DNA from: Tateyamaria sp. | Lineage (GTDB): Bacteria; Pseudomonadota; Alphaproteobacteria; Rhodobacterales; Rhodobacteraceae | Assembly (NCBI GenBank): GCA_018668195.1 | Contig: JABITU010000329.1 | Coordinates: forward strand, 1 to 22,792 | Direction of reading: 5' to 3' | Length of the DNA: 22,792 nucleotides | The notes under the pieces: generated by a model | Seen by the model: the letters and a program-made list of their open reading frames with translations, nothing else | What the model was told of the DNA's origin: nothing | Database searches by the model: none | Made by a program: the position numbers and the translations under genes | Shown here: positions 1-7,323 of the stretch, piece by piece | Numbering within the stretch: position 1 is the first letter of the stretch | Layout: every line of letters starts with the position of its first letter

Positions 1-2
1 CC

Positions 3-89
3 TACCTAGCCGACACGCTCACAGCCATCGTTGCTGGTCACAAGCAAAGCCAGATCAACGATCTGCTACCGTGGAACTACACCAAATAG
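3..89 (+). CDS. IS66-family transposase (TnpC), C-terminal fragment cut by window edge
   Basis: Only the last 28 codons are present, read in the frame starting at base 3 and stopping at TAG 87-89. They include the segment GHKQSQINDLLPWNY, which matches the conserved tail of the large DDE transposase of IS66 elements (typically a hydrophobic helix, then S/R-x-I-D/N-x-L-L-P-W). The IS terminal repeat lies immediately downstream, as expected for the last gene of such an element. The catalytic domain is outside the window, so it cannot be said whether the transposase is intact. Confidence 0.8.
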   Translation, partial: YLADTLTAIVAGHKQSQINDLLPWNYTK

Positions 90-111
90 GTGGGATCGGC
101 GAAGCGCTTAC
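90..111 (-). repeat. IS66-family right terminal inverted repeat
   Basis: On the minus strand the sequence starts GTAAGCGCTTCGCC and continues to the transposase stop codon. The GTAAGCG start and the position directly after the transposase stop identify it as the outer end of the element. The left repeat is not in the window, so the exact repeat length cannot be measured; I give the whole stretch between the stop and the end. Confidence 0.7.
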
Positions 112-112
112 G

Positions 113-187
113 GAGATCCAGATCCGAGCTGCGATCCTAAACGGCTTCACAGCTCTTGGCATACCATGTACCGGCGCCGTAGGCTAA
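113..187 (+). pseudogene. IS5-family (IS903-like) transposase, 3' fragment interrupted by IS66
   Basis: The frame from 113 to the TAA at 185-187 encodes a tail beginning EIQIRAAILNGFTALGIP. This resembles the C-terminus of IS5/IS903-type transposases, where an E-I-x-I-R-x-A-x-x-N-x-x-x-x-L-G-x-P pattern precedes the stop. The reading frame is cut at its 5' end exactly where the IS66 element ends, so the gene is disrupted. The assignment rests on a short tail plus the IS903-like terminal repeat that follows it. Confidence 0.6.
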
Positions 188-221
188 GTCCATCCGGGGA
201 AAGGGGAAGCACAATCTCAGA

Positions 222-241
222 CCGATTTGTGCAACAAAGCC
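222..241 (-). repeat. IS903-like terminal inverted repeat
   Basis: Read on the minus strand from 241, the sequence is GGCTTTGTTGCACAAATCGG. IS903 ends are known to start GGCTTTGTTGAATAAATC, which differs at two of 18 positions. The repeat lies 34 bases after the stop codon of the transposase fragment, as expected for the right end of such an element. Confidence 0.6.
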
Positions 242-320
242 GTGTGAATACCAAAGGTGAGACGTCCTTAAAGTCACTGTAAAAAAAGGAAACCCTGAAG
301 GAAATGTCGTCCGTTGGAGG

Positions 321-2141
321 CTACTCCACGGTTACCGATTTAGCGAGGTTGCGCGGTTGATCGACATCGGTCCCTTTGGCAACGGCTGTGTGATAGGCTA
401 AAAGTTGTGCGGGCACAGCATAAAGGATGGGCGCTACAACATCAGGGCAGGCGGGCATTTCGATTGTCTCCCAAACGCCGTCGGCGGCTTCATACAAGCC
501 CTGCGTGTCGGATATCAAGACCACTTTTCCTTTGCGCGCCATGACCTCTTGCATGTTTGAAACGGTCTTGTCGAATAATGTGTCTCGTGGGGCCATGACA
601 ACAACAGGTACATGTTTGTCGATCAGCGCAATTGGCCCGTGCTTCAATTCGCCAGATGCATACGCTTCAGCGTGTATATAGCTGATTTCTTTTAGCTTTA
701 AAGCGCCCTCATGTGCGATTGGATACATAACTCCGCGGCCCAGAAAAAGGATGTCACGCGCTTCGGCCAGCTTTCGGGCTGTGTTCTGCATTGCGCTGCT
801 ACAATCGATCCCTTGAGCAATCAGCGCCGGTACGCTGCGCAATGCGGAAATGTGGTCCGCCAGAGCGTTTGCGTCTAGCGTGCTACGGACCTGAGCGGCC
901 TTCAGCGCGAGCATCAATAGGACGGTCAATTGGCAGGTGAATGCCTTGGTCGAAGCTACGCCGACCTCAACGCCTGCATGGATTGGAAGCACGATGTCAC
1001 TTTCGCGGGCAATCGAACTTTCGGGAACGTTCACCACCGCGACAATTCGGTCCGCCTTGCCTTTGCAGTAGCGCAAAGCCGCGAGCGTATCTGCGGTTTC
1101 GCCCGACTGGCTTACAAAGACGGCAAGCGTACGCGCCGGGACTGGCGGCTCGCGGTAGCGAAATTCAGAGGCCACATCGATTTCAACCGGCAGGCGGGCA
1201 ATCTGTTCGAACCAATATTTCGCGGTCATGCAAGCCAGGTAAGCAGTCCCACAAGCCACCATTGTCACACGGTCGAAGGCTGTGAAATCGATGCCGGGTT
1301 CGGGAATAATCATGGTGTCACCGTTGGCCAGATAGTTGGCCAGAGTATTGCCCAGCACCGCAGGTTGTTCGGCGATTTCTTTGGCCATGAAATGTTTGTG
1401 GCCGGCTTTGTCAACGCGGGTGGCTTCGATTTGGATTTGCTGGACCTGTCGGTGCACAACGGTGCCGTGTACGTCACTGATAACAGCGCCTGCACGGGTC
1501 ACAACCGCCCGATCACCTTCTTCCAAATAGGTGATCTGATCCGTCAACGGTGCCAGCGCAATGGCGTCCGAACCAACAAACATTTCTCCATTACCGTGCC
1601 CAATGGCCAGAGGAGAGCCTTTGCGTGCAGCCACGATTAGATCGTCCTCGCCGTGAAACAGAAAGGCCAGCGCAAAAGCGCCCTGTAGCCGGTCAAGCGT
1701 GGCAAAGGCCGCATCTACGGGGCTCTTGCCTTGTGTCAGGTGATGCTGCGTTAAAAGAGCGACTGTTTCGGTGTCTGTCTCAGTCTTGAAATCAATGCCT
1801 GATTGCGCAAGCTCGGCGCGCAGATTACGAAAGTTTTCAATAATGCCGTTATGGACAACTGCCACTGAACCTGCCTGGTGGGGGTGGGCATTGTCTTCGG
1901 TGGGCGCGCCATGGGTTGCCCATCGGGTGTGACCAATGCCTGCCTTGCCAGCCAGCGGTTCGTGCACCAACCTGTCACTGAGATTTGCAAGTTTGCCAAT
2001 GGCACGCCTGCGGGCCAAGCTTCCCGCATTTACAGTGGCTATGCCAGCGCTATCGTAGCCGCGATATTCGAGCCGCTTGAGCGCTTCAACAAGGATCGGG
2101 GCGGCTTCATGATTGCCGAGAATTCCCACAATTCCACACAT
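321..2141 (-). CDS. glmS: Glutamine--fructose-6-phosphate aminotransferase (isomerizing)
   Basis: GlmS converts fructose 6-phosphate and glutamine to glucosamine 6-phosphate, the entry step to UDP-GlcNAc for peptidoglycan and lipopolysaccharide, in the cytoplasm. The 606-residue product is the usual length. It begins MCGIVGILG, exposing Cys2 as the N-terminal nucleophile of the class II glutaminase domain (about 1-235). Two SIS sugar-isomerase domains follow, with CGTAYLAC and SQSGETADT in the first and the second ending in the hallmark PRNLAKSVTVE tail. The ATG lies one base after the glmU stop, so the two genes are cotranscribed and probably translationally coupled. I saw no glmS ribozyme-like leader, which is expected because that riboswitch is mainly found in Firmicutes. 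Confidence 0.97.
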   Translation of the reverse strand: MCGIVGILGNHEAAPILVEALKRLEYRGYDSAGIATVNAGSLARRRAIGKLANLSDRLVHEPLAGKAGIGHTRWATHGAPTEDNAHPHQAGSVAVVHNGIIENFRNLRAELAQSGIDFKTETDTETVALLTQHHLTQGKSPVDAAFATLDRLQGAFALAFLFHGEDDLIVAARKGSPLAIGHGNGEMFVGSDAIALAPLTDQITYLEEGDRAVVTRAGAVISDVHGTVVHRQVQQIQIEATRVDKAGHKHFMAKEIAEQPAVLGNTLANYLANGDTMIIPEPGIDFTAFDRVTMVACGTAYLACMTAKYWFEQIARLPVEIDVASEFRYREPPVPARTLAVFVSQSGETADTLAALRYCKGKADRIVAVVNVPESSIARESDIVLPIHAGVEVGVASTKAFTCQLTVLLMLALKAAQVRSTLDANALADHISALRSVPALIAQGIDCSSAMQNTARKLAEARDILFLGRGVMYPIAHEGALKLKEISYIHAEAYASGELKHGPIALIDKHVPVVVMAPRDTLFDKTVSNMQEVMARKGKVVLISDTQGLYEAADGVWETIEMPACPDVVAPILYAVPAQLLAYHTAVAKGTDVDQPRNLAKSVTVE

Positions 2142-2142
2142 T

Positions 2143-3489
2143 TTAACTGCCTCGTTGGTGCTTGGCCTTTTTAGCCGTTAATATTTGAAATAATTTGCGT
2201 GCCATGCCCGGCTTTTCAATTTGAGGTGCCCGGGCGAGCGCAAGTGCACCGTCCTCGACATCTGAGGTGATTACCGAACCCGACCCTGTCATCGCCTCTT
2301 CGCCAATGGAAACGGGTGCGACGAGCATAGTGTTGGAGCCGATGAATGCACGTGCGCCGATCTCGGTTCGATGCTTCATGACGCCGTCATAATTGCAGGT
2401 GATCGTGCCCGCCCCAATGTTGCTGGCCTCGCCTACGCTGGCGTCGCCGATGTAACTCAGGTGATTGACCTTGGCACCGGTATCGAGTGTCGTATTTTTT
2501 ATCTCGACAAAGTTACCCACGCGCACGTTCTCGGCCAATTCCGCCCCAGGACGCAGTCTGGCATAGGGTCCTACGATGGACCCGCGCGCGACATGGCACC
2601 CTTCAAGGTGCGAAAAGGCGCGGATTGTGGCACCAGTTTCGACTGTGACGCCGGGGCTAAATACGACGTTGGGTTCCACGACAGCATCGCGACCGATAAC
2701 AGTGTCCAGCGCAAGATAGACAGTGTCAGGTGCCATCAATGTGACACCGCTGTCCATCAATGCCTGCCGAGCGCGCATCTGGAATTTTTGATCGGCTGCG
2801 GCAAGTTCGGCCCGCGTGTTGATGCCAAGAGTTTCGTCTTCGTCACAAGTGACAACGGCTACTGCAAGGCCTCTTGTTCGTGCCAGCCGGGGTAGGTCGG
2901 TTAGATAATACTCGTTTTGCGCGTTTGTGTTGTCGAGCGCGCCAATCAGGTCAAACAGCATCGGTGCAGGCGCACACAATACACCAGAGTTGCATAGCGT
3001 GATCGAACGCTCACTCTTAGTGGCGTCTTTGTATTCCACGATCCGTTCAAGTTGGCCGCCATTCATTACAAGGCGGCCATAGCGGCCTGGGTCGTCCGCT
3101 TCGAACCCAAGCACGGTTACATCGGCGGAGCTTTGTGCGAGCGCCTCGAGGGTTTCTGGGCGCACAAAAGGTGTATCGCCGAATAGAACGATCACGCGGC
3201 CCTCGAAGCCGTCTAATGTGTCGCGGGCTTGAGCCGTTGCATGGCCGGTGCCCAGTTGTTCCGCTTGCAGAACGACACGTGCTGAAGGATCGACATTCGA
3301 TACAGATGCCGTCACCTGATCGGCACCAAACCCCGCCACAACGACGGTGTGAGCAGGATCTAAAATGGTGCCTGCGCGCATCGCGTGATGCAGCATCGGC
3401 GCACCTGCAATGGGGTGCAGGACCTTGGGAATATCCGAATTCATCCGTGTGCCTTTACCCGCGGCGAGGATGATCATTGCAACGTTCAT
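2143..3489 (-). CDS. glmU: Bifunctional UDP-N-acetylglucosamine pyrophosphorylase / glucosamine-1-phosphate N-acetyltransferase
   Basis: GlmU acetylates glucosamine 1-phosphate and then transfers UMP from UTP, giving UDP-GlcNAc. The N-terminal nucleotidyltransferase domain shows LAAGKGTRM and the PKVLHPIAG segment that binds UTP. The C-terminal half is a left-handed beta-helix of hexapeptide repeats with the IGAGTITCNYDG active-site segment. An upstream ATG at 3546 keeps the frame open, but the start at 3489 (MNVAMIILAAGKG) fits the family: it puts the glycine-rich loop close to the N-terminus, gives 448 residues (family about 450-456), and has a GAGA ribosome-binding site. It is the first gene of a two-gene operon with glmS. 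Confidence 0.95.
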   Translation of the reverse strand: MNVAMIILAAGKGTRMNSDIPKVLHPIAGAPMLHHAMRAGTILDPAHTVVVAGFGADQVTASVSNVDPSARVVLQAEQLGTGHATAQARDTLDGFEGRVIVLFGDTPFVRPETLEALAQSSADVTVLGFEADDPGRYGRLVMNGGQLERIVEYKDATKSERSITLCNSGVLCAPAPMLFDLIGALDNTNAQNEYYLTDLPRLARTRGLAVAVVTCDEDETLGINTRAELAAADQKFQMRARQALMDSGVTLMAPDTVYLALDTVIGRDAVVEPNVVFSPGVTVETGATIRAFSHLEGCHVARGSIVGPYARLRPGAELAENVRVGNFVEIKNTTLDTGAKVNHLSYIGDASVGEASNIGAGTITCNYDGVMKHRTEIGARAFIGSNTMLVAPVSIGEEAMTGSGSVITSDVEDGALALARAPQIEKPGMARKLFQILTAKKAKHQRGS

Positions 3490-3518
3490 ACGAATTCTCT
3501 TTGTTTTTTCGTGAGTCC

Positions 3519-3569
3519 TGTTTATCCGCTTGAAGGCCACGTGCAAGCGCGGACGACATCAAACATAAT
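3519..3569. promoter_or_regulatory. Candidate divergent promoters between glmU and gph (weak)
   Basis: The two transcription units diverge from a 143-bp spacer. Toward gph there is GTGCAA (3541-3546), a 17-bp spacer and CATAAT (3564-3569), the latter one base from consensus. Toward glmU, the complement of the same hexamer reads TTGCAC, followed after 16 bases by TAAACA (complement of 3519-3524). The -35 matches are modest, so this is a guess from spacing and from the need for promoters here. A small perfect inverted repeat GGCGA/TCGCC sits at 3590-3603 in the gph leader. Confidence 0.25.
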
Positions 3570-3632
3570 TGCGGGTTGCAACACGGATTGGCGATTCATC
3601 GCCTGTGCTGCACTCACGAAGCGGGGGCTGGC

Positions 3633-4295
3633 ATGGCGGCGGTGATTTTTGATCTGGACGGGACCTTGGCGGATACAAGTGGTGACTTGCTGGCTGCAGC
3701 GAACCATTGTTTCCGCGATATGGGGTTGGGTGACGTGCTTGGGCCGCAAGATGCGGGCATTGCCCTGCGTGGTGGACGGGCGATGCTGCGTGCTGGTCTG
3801 ACCCGCGTTGATCATCTGGATGATGCTGTGGTTGATCGATATTACCCAATTCTTTTGGATGCTTACGGCGCTGCGATATCGGTGCATACCTACATCTATC
3901 CGGGTGCAATGGAAGCTATAAAAGTTCTGAAATCACAAGGCTATGGCGTGGGCATCTGCACTAACAAGCCCGCCGGGTTGGCAGATCAGCTGTTGCGTGA
4001 TTTGGGCGTGCGTGACGTGTTTGGCAGCCTTGTGGGGGCAGATACCTTGCCCGTGCGCAAACCCGATCCCGCGCCGTTGTTAGAAGCTGCGCGTCGTTTA
4101 GGGGGCGATCCACGCGCCTGTATTCTGATCGGCGACAGTGATACTGACCGCAATACGGCCCGCGCAGCAGCGGTGCCATCGGTACTGGTTACCTTTGGAC
4201 CAGCGGGTGGTGATATGGTCGCGCTGGAACCCGAGGCGTTGCTGGACGATTATTCCGCCTTGCCTGCGGTGACTGCCGCACTCATGCCGCGCTGA
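3633..4295 (+). CDS. gph: HAD-superfamily phosphatase, phosphoglycolate phosphatase type
   Basis: This probably hydrolyses 2-phosphoglycolate, a by-product of DNA repair and oxygenase chemistry, in the cytoplasm. All HAD motifs are visible in the 220-residue product: motif I FDLDGTLAD (nucleophile Asp and acid/base Asp) at the very N-terminus, motif II around ICTNKPAG, motif III Lys in VRKPDP, and motif IV IGDSDTDRNTA, which supplies Mg ligands. The helical cap between motifs I and II fits subclass IA. Translation could begin upstream at 3576, but the start at 3633 puts motif I at residue 4 and has a G-rich ribosome-binding site. HAD substrate specificity is hard to predict, so another small sugar-phosphate is possible. 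It is followed by the aminotransferase, probably in one operon. Confidence 0.8.
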   Translation: MAAVIFDLDGTLADTSGDLLAAANHCFRDMGLGDVLGPQDAGIALRGGRAMLRAGLTRVDHLDDAVVDRYYPILLDAYGAAISVHTYIYPGAMEAIKVLKSQGYGVGICTNKPAGLADQLLRDLGVRDVFGSLVGADTLPVRKPDPAPLLEAARRLGGDPRACILIGDSDTDRNTARAAAVPSVLVTFGPAGGDMVALEPEALLDDYSALPAVTAALMPR

Positions 4296-4374
4296 TGTTG
4301 TGTTGTGAACTTCCGAATTTGGAATCGCGTCCGTGCACCTTGACGAAGTTAGAGGTACGCTTCACACAGTCGCA

Positions 4375-5571
4375 ATGACAGAGTTTTTTACTGGAAGCTT
4401 CACCCAGCAAGAGCCGATCCCCGAGGCCGGAATTGAGGCCGCTGTGGCGATACTGCGCCATGGCAGATTGCACCGTTACAACACAGCACCCGATGAAATT
4501 TCGGAAACGGCACAGCTGGAACAGGAGTTCGCCGCGCGTGTCGGGGCGAGATACTGCCTTGCTGTGGCGTCGGGTGGTTACGCCATGGGCACGGCCCTGC
4601 GCGCTGTCGGGGTCAAACCGGGAGATCCGGTTTTAAGCAACGCGTTTACATTGGCCCCTGTGCCAGGTGCCATAGCGTCGGTGGGGGCAGTGCCGATTTT
4701 TGTTGGTGTCACCGAAAGCCTTACGATCGATCTTGAGGATCTTGAGGCCAAGGCGGGTCAGGCGCGTGTTCTTTTGCTCAGCCATATGCGCGGTCATATT
4801 GCAGATATGGATCGTCTTATGGCGATTTGCGATGCAGCAGGTGTGATTGTGATCGAGGATTGCGCACACACCATGGGTGCCGCATGGAATGGTGTCCCGT
4901 CCGGGCGCCATGGGGCCATTGGATGCTATTCTTGCCAAACCTATAAACATGTAAACGCGGGCGAGGGGGGATTGCTGGTCACGGATGATCCGCATTTGGC
5001 TGCGACTTCCGTGATGTTATCGGGCAGTTACATGCTTTTTGAACGTCACCTCGCAGCGCCGCCGGTCGAGGCCTTTGCCGATTTGAAATACACCACGCCA
5101 AATATTTCGGGCCGCATGGATAATCTGCGCGCTGCGATTCTGCGCCCGCAGGTGGCCGATCTGGACACTCAGTGTGCCCGATGGAACGATCGGTATTGCG
5201 CGTTGGAAACAGGGCTGCGCAACACGCCTGGTCTGACCGTGATTGAGCGCCCGCCGCAAGAAACCATCGTAGGTTCATCCATCCAGTTCCTGTTGTTGGA
5301 TTGGAATGCAGATGCCGTGCAGGATGTGATTAAACGGTGCTTAGTACGCGGTGTAGAAATGAAGTGGTTCGGTGCTGCGGAACCCACAGCCTTTACCAGC
5401 CGATACGACAGTTGGCGCTATGCACCATCTGCGCCGATGCCGAATAGCGACCGAATTTTGGCAGGCATCGTCGACATGAGGGTGCCATTGACCTTCAGTC
5501 TGGGTGACTGTGCGCTCATAGCTCGGATCATCCGGAGCGAAGTTTCTGCTGTCTATCAGGCACAGGCGTAG
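4375..5571 (+). CDS. DegT/DnrJ/EryC1/StrS-family PLP-dependent aminotransferase
   Basis: Members of this family transfer an amino group from glutamate or glutamine to keto-sugars or similar ketones, often for polysaccharides, LPS or secondary metabolites. The 398-residue product has the family fold signatures: an N-terminal HGRLHRYN segment, the PLP phosphate-binding SGGYAMGTAL, the PLP-ring Asp in VIEDCAHTMGAAW, and the Schiff-base Lys (residue 191 from this start) in TYKHVNAGEGG. An in-frame GTG at 4333 would add 14 residues; neither start has a strong ribosome-binding site, so the start is uncertain. It lies 79 bp after the gph stop and ends just before a predicted terminator. No sugar-biosynthesis gene is nearby, so the substrate is unknown. 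Confidence 0.8.
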   Translation: MTEFFTGSFTQQEPIPEAGIEAAVAILRHGRLHRYNTAPDEISETAQLEQEFAARVGARYCLAVASGGYAMGTALRAVGVKPGDPVLSNAFTLAPVPGAIASVGAVPIFVGVTESLTIDLEDLEAKAGQARVLLLSHMRGHIADMDRLMAICDAAGVIVIEDCAHTMGAAWNGVPSGRHGAIGCYSCQTYKHVNAGEGGLLVTDDPHLAATSVMLSGSYMLFERHLAAPPVEAFADLKYTTPNISGRMDNLRAAILRPQVADLDTQCARWNDRYCALETGLRNTPGLTVIERPPQETIVGSSIQFLLLDWNADAVQDVIKRCLVRGVEMKWFGAAEPTAFTSRYDSWRYAPSAPMPNSDRILAGIVDMRVPLTFSLGDCALIARIIRSEVSAVYQAQA

Positions 5572-5602
5572 GTCGCTGCACGGTACTGATACCCAAAACG
5601 GA

Positions 5603-5649
5603 TGCCCCGAATGACCTGAGCATTGCTTTGGTCGATTGGGCAAGTTTTT
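5603..5649 (+). terminator. Probable rho-independent terminator after the aminotransferase gene
   Basis: A long stem can form 32 bases after the aminotransferase stop. Outer arms TGCCC (5603-5607) and GGGCA (5638-5642) enclose inner arms AATGACC (5610-5616) and GGTCGATT (5630-5637, one bulged G). The apical loop can add a small AGC/GCT stem. Five Ts follow at 5645-5649. It separates the gph-aminotransferase unit from the leucine operon. Bulges make it imperfect, and no folding energy was computed. Confidence 0.55.
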
Positions 5650-5734
5650 CGTCTACGAATATATTGTTGAAATTGATTGCTGCTTTCGATTTTTCCATTT
5701 TCCAAATTCTTGATCTTTGGCGCGTTTACAAAGC

Positions 5735-5763
5735 TGGACAGTTAACTTCATCTATCCTATTAA
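5735..5763 (+). promoter_or_regulatory. Candidate sigma-70 promoter of the leucine/isovalerate operon
   Basis: TGGACA at 5735-5740 matches the -35 consensus at five of six positions. After a 17-bp spacer, TATTAA at 5758-5763 matches the -10 consensus at four of six. The -10 box runs into the palindrome at 5760-5781, so a protein bound there would block polymerase. The first gene starts 34 bases downstream of the -10 box. Confidence 0.5.
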
Positions 5764-5781
5764 TGAACGATCGTTCATTAA
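5760..5781. promoter_or_regulatory. Perfect 22-bp palindromic operator, TetR-type
   Basis: The half-site TTAATGAACGA (5760-5770) is followed directly by its exact reverse complement (5771-5781), with no mismatch or spacer. Palindromes with a TGAACG...CGTTCA core are typical targets of TetR-family repressors, including regulators of acyl-CoA and branched-chain amino acid catabolism. The site overlaps the likely -10 box and lies 16 bases before the first start codon, which fits repression relieved by a CoA-ester or related ligand. No regulator gene lies in the window, so the regulator is unidentified. Confidence 0.75.
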
Positions 5782-5797
5782 ATTTGAGAGGCGCGCA

Positions 5798-6961
5798 ATG
5801 TTCACTCATTCCATGCAATTTGACCTGGGCGAAGACGTCAATGCGCTGCGCGATATGGTACATCGTTGGGCACAGGAGCGGGTCAAGCCGATGGCGGCCC
5901 AGATTGACGCCAGCAATAGTTTTCCGCCTGAACTGTGGACGGAAATGGGCGATCTTGGTCTTCTGGGAATCACTGTCGAAGAAGAATTTGGCGGCTCGGG
6001 GATGTCGTATCTTGCACACACCGTTGCAGTTGAAGAGATCGCGCGCGCGAGTGCGTCAGTTTCGCTAAGTTACGGGGCGCATTCAAATCTTTGCGTGAAC
6101 CAGATCAAATTGAATGGGACGCTGGAACAAAAGGCAAAATACCTGCCGGGCCTGATCAGTGGCCAACATGTGGGCGCGCTTGCCATGTCTGAGGCTGGTG
6201 CAGGATCAGACGTCGTATCGATGAAGTTGAGCGCTCAGAAACGCAACGACCGCTACGTTCTGAACGGCAATAAATACTGGATCACCAACGGGCCCGACGC
6301 CGACACGCTGGTGGTCTATGCCAAAACCGACATGGATGCAGGATCGCGCGGGATTACGGCCTTTTTGATTGAAAAATCGATGACTGGTTTCACCACATCG
6401 CCGCATTTTGACAAGCTTGGGATGCGCGGGTCAAACACCGCTGAACTGATCTTTGATGATGTTGAAGTGCCCTTTGAAAACGTCCTCGGCGATGAAGGGC
6501 GTGGCGTGGCCGTGCTGATGTCGGGGCTGGATTACGAACGCGTCGTGCTGGCCGGAATCGGGCTTGGGATTATGGCCGCCTGCCTCGATGAGATCATGCC
6601 ATACATGGCAGAGCGCAAACAATTCGGCCAACCCATTGGATCGTTTCAGCTGATGCAGGGTAAGATTGCTGATATGTACACTGCGATGAATTCGGCGCGG
6701 GCCTATGTCTACGAGGTTGCCAAGGCTTGTGACCGGGGCGATGTGACCCGGCAGGATGCGGCGGCGTGTTGCCTGTATGCTTCGGAAGAGGCAATGAAAC
6801 AGGCGCATCAGGCCGTTCAGGCCATGGGTGGGGCAGGGTTTTTAAGCGATGCCCCAGTGGCTCGTATTTTTCGCGACGCAAAGCTGATGGAAATCGGTGC
6901 AGGCACGTCAGAAATCCGGCGTATGTTGGTCGGCCGTGAACTGGTCACGGCGATGGATTAA
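5798..6961 (+). CDS. ivd: Isovaleryl-CoA dehydrogenase
   Basis: This FAD enzyme oxidises isovaleryl-CoA to 3-methylcrotonyl-CoA, passing electrons to ETF, in leucine degradation. The 387-residue product has acyl-CoA dehydrogenase signatures such as [10 protein letters not shown] and the FAD-binding KYWITNG. The catalytic base is placed as in isovaleryl-CoA dehydrogenase: Glu247 in [11 protein letters not shown]. The position used by most other family members, inside an EGTS-type motif, reads GAGTSEIRR here. The ATG at 5798 is chosen because GAGAGG (5786-5791) lies at ideal distance and the family N-terminus fits; the frame is open further upstream but would run through the operator. It is the first gene of the operon, and its stop overlaps the next start (TAATG). 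Confidence 0.93.
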   Translation: MFTHSMQFDLGEDVNALRDMVHRWAQERVKPMAAQIDASNSFPPELWTEMGDLGLLGITVEEEFGGSGMSYLAHTVAVEEIARASASVSLSYGAHSNLCVNQIKLNGTLEQKAKYLPGLISGQHVGALAMSEAGAGSDVVSMKLSAQKRNDRYVLNGNKYWITNGPDADTLVVYAKTDMDAGSRGITAFLIEKSMTGFTTSPHFDKLGMRGSNTAELIFDDVEVPFENVLGDEGRGVAVLMSGLDYERVVLAGIGLGIMAACLDEIMPYMAERKQFGQPIGSFQLMQGKIADMYTAMNSARAYVYEVAKACDRGDVTRQDAAACCLYASEEAMKQAHQAVQAMGGAGFLSDAPVARIFRDAKLMEIGAGTSEIRRMLVGRELVTAMD

Positions 6962-7323
6962 TGCAGCGGTTGCTTTGGTGGTTGCCCCTAGCCCTTTTCA
7001 TAGTTTTTTCGGCAGGTCTTGGCCTGCGATATGGATGGTTGGCGATGACGACGACAGAGGCTGAAGTAATATCGCGATATGCTGAGAAATACTTAGACGA
7101 CCGTTTGAATGATGGAACAATTGAAGGCGCAAGCCTTTTAGACTGTGTGGCATATCCCGGCCAAGAATCAGGGATATGGCTGCATATTTCATGCGGCCCA
7201 ACGCCTTTTGACTCGTCCCGCCACTACAAATACGAAGTGAACCGCATTGGACAATTTATTCGCGGATGGAGCCCAAGTTCAGCAGGTATAAAACCGCGGA
7301 CGAGGGGGGCACCTGAAACATGA
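6961..7323 (+). CDS. Small membrane-anchored or secreted protein of unknown function
   Basis: I do not recognise a family. The 120-residue product starts with a hydrophobic segment (about residues 4-23, LLWWLPLALFIVFSAGLGL) that could be a membrane anchor or uncleaved signal. A polar domain of about 95 residues follows with two cysteines, one in LLDCVAYP and one in ISCGP, possibly disulfide-bonded in the periplasm. The C-terminus is basic and proline-rich. Its ATG overlaps the ivd stop by one base and its TGA overlaps the next start by four (ATGA), so it is a real, coupled gene of the operon. Leucine breakdown is cytoplasmic, so an exported product here is unexpected. Confidence 0.8.
   Translation: MQRLLWWLPLALFIVFSAGLGLRYGWLAMTTTEAEVISRYAEKYLDDRLNDGTIEGASLLDCVAYPGQESGIWLHISCGPTPFDSSRHYKYEVNRIGQFIRGWSPSSAGIKPRTRGAPET

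Larger units (their letters stand above)
1..111 (+). mobile_element. Right end of an IS66-family insertion sequence (left part outside window)
   Basis: The window opens inside an IS66-type element. The C-terminus of its large transposase ends at 89. The bases up to 111, read on the minus strand, begin GTAAGCGCTTCGCC, and GTAAGCG is the usual terminal motif of IS66-family elements. The element therefore ends at 111. IS66 elements normally make 8-bp target duplications, so 112-119 (GGAGATCC) is the predicted right-hand copy; the left copy lies outside the window. The bases just after 111 read as the tail of a different transposase, so this element sits inside another IS. Confidence 0.8.
112..241 (+). 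mobile_element. Remnant right end of an IS903-like (IS5-family) element
   Basis: This holds the last 24 codons of an IS5-family transposase (113-187), a short non-coding stretch, and a terminal repeat at 222-241. The element is split by the IS66 insertion ending at 111; its other half would lie to the left of the IS66 element, outside the window. IS903-group elements make 9-bp target duplications, so 242-250 (GTGTGAATA) is the predicted copy on this side. The element ends about 80 bp beyond the glmS stop codon, on the downstream side of that gene. Confidence 0.65.

Noticed and set aside
31..282. 83-codon open frame on the plus strand spanning both IS ends
   Set aside because: It is in a different frame from the two transposase tails, crosses the IS66 end and the IS903-like repeat, and resembles no protein.
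242..320. Possible intrinsic terminator for glmS on the minus strand, where a run of seven Ts occurs
   Set aside because: No stem of useful length precedes the T-run (only about three pairs), so termination there is not supported.
930..1640. 236-codon open frame opposite glmS
   Set aside because: It lies wholly antisense to the strongly conserved glmS sequence and has no recognisable domain or ribosome-binding site; it reflects codon bias of the real gene.
3590..3603. GGCGA-TTCA-TCGCC inverted repeat before gph
   Set aside because: It is only five pairs with no T-run or conserved context known to me; noted in the promoter entry but not called as a regulatory element.
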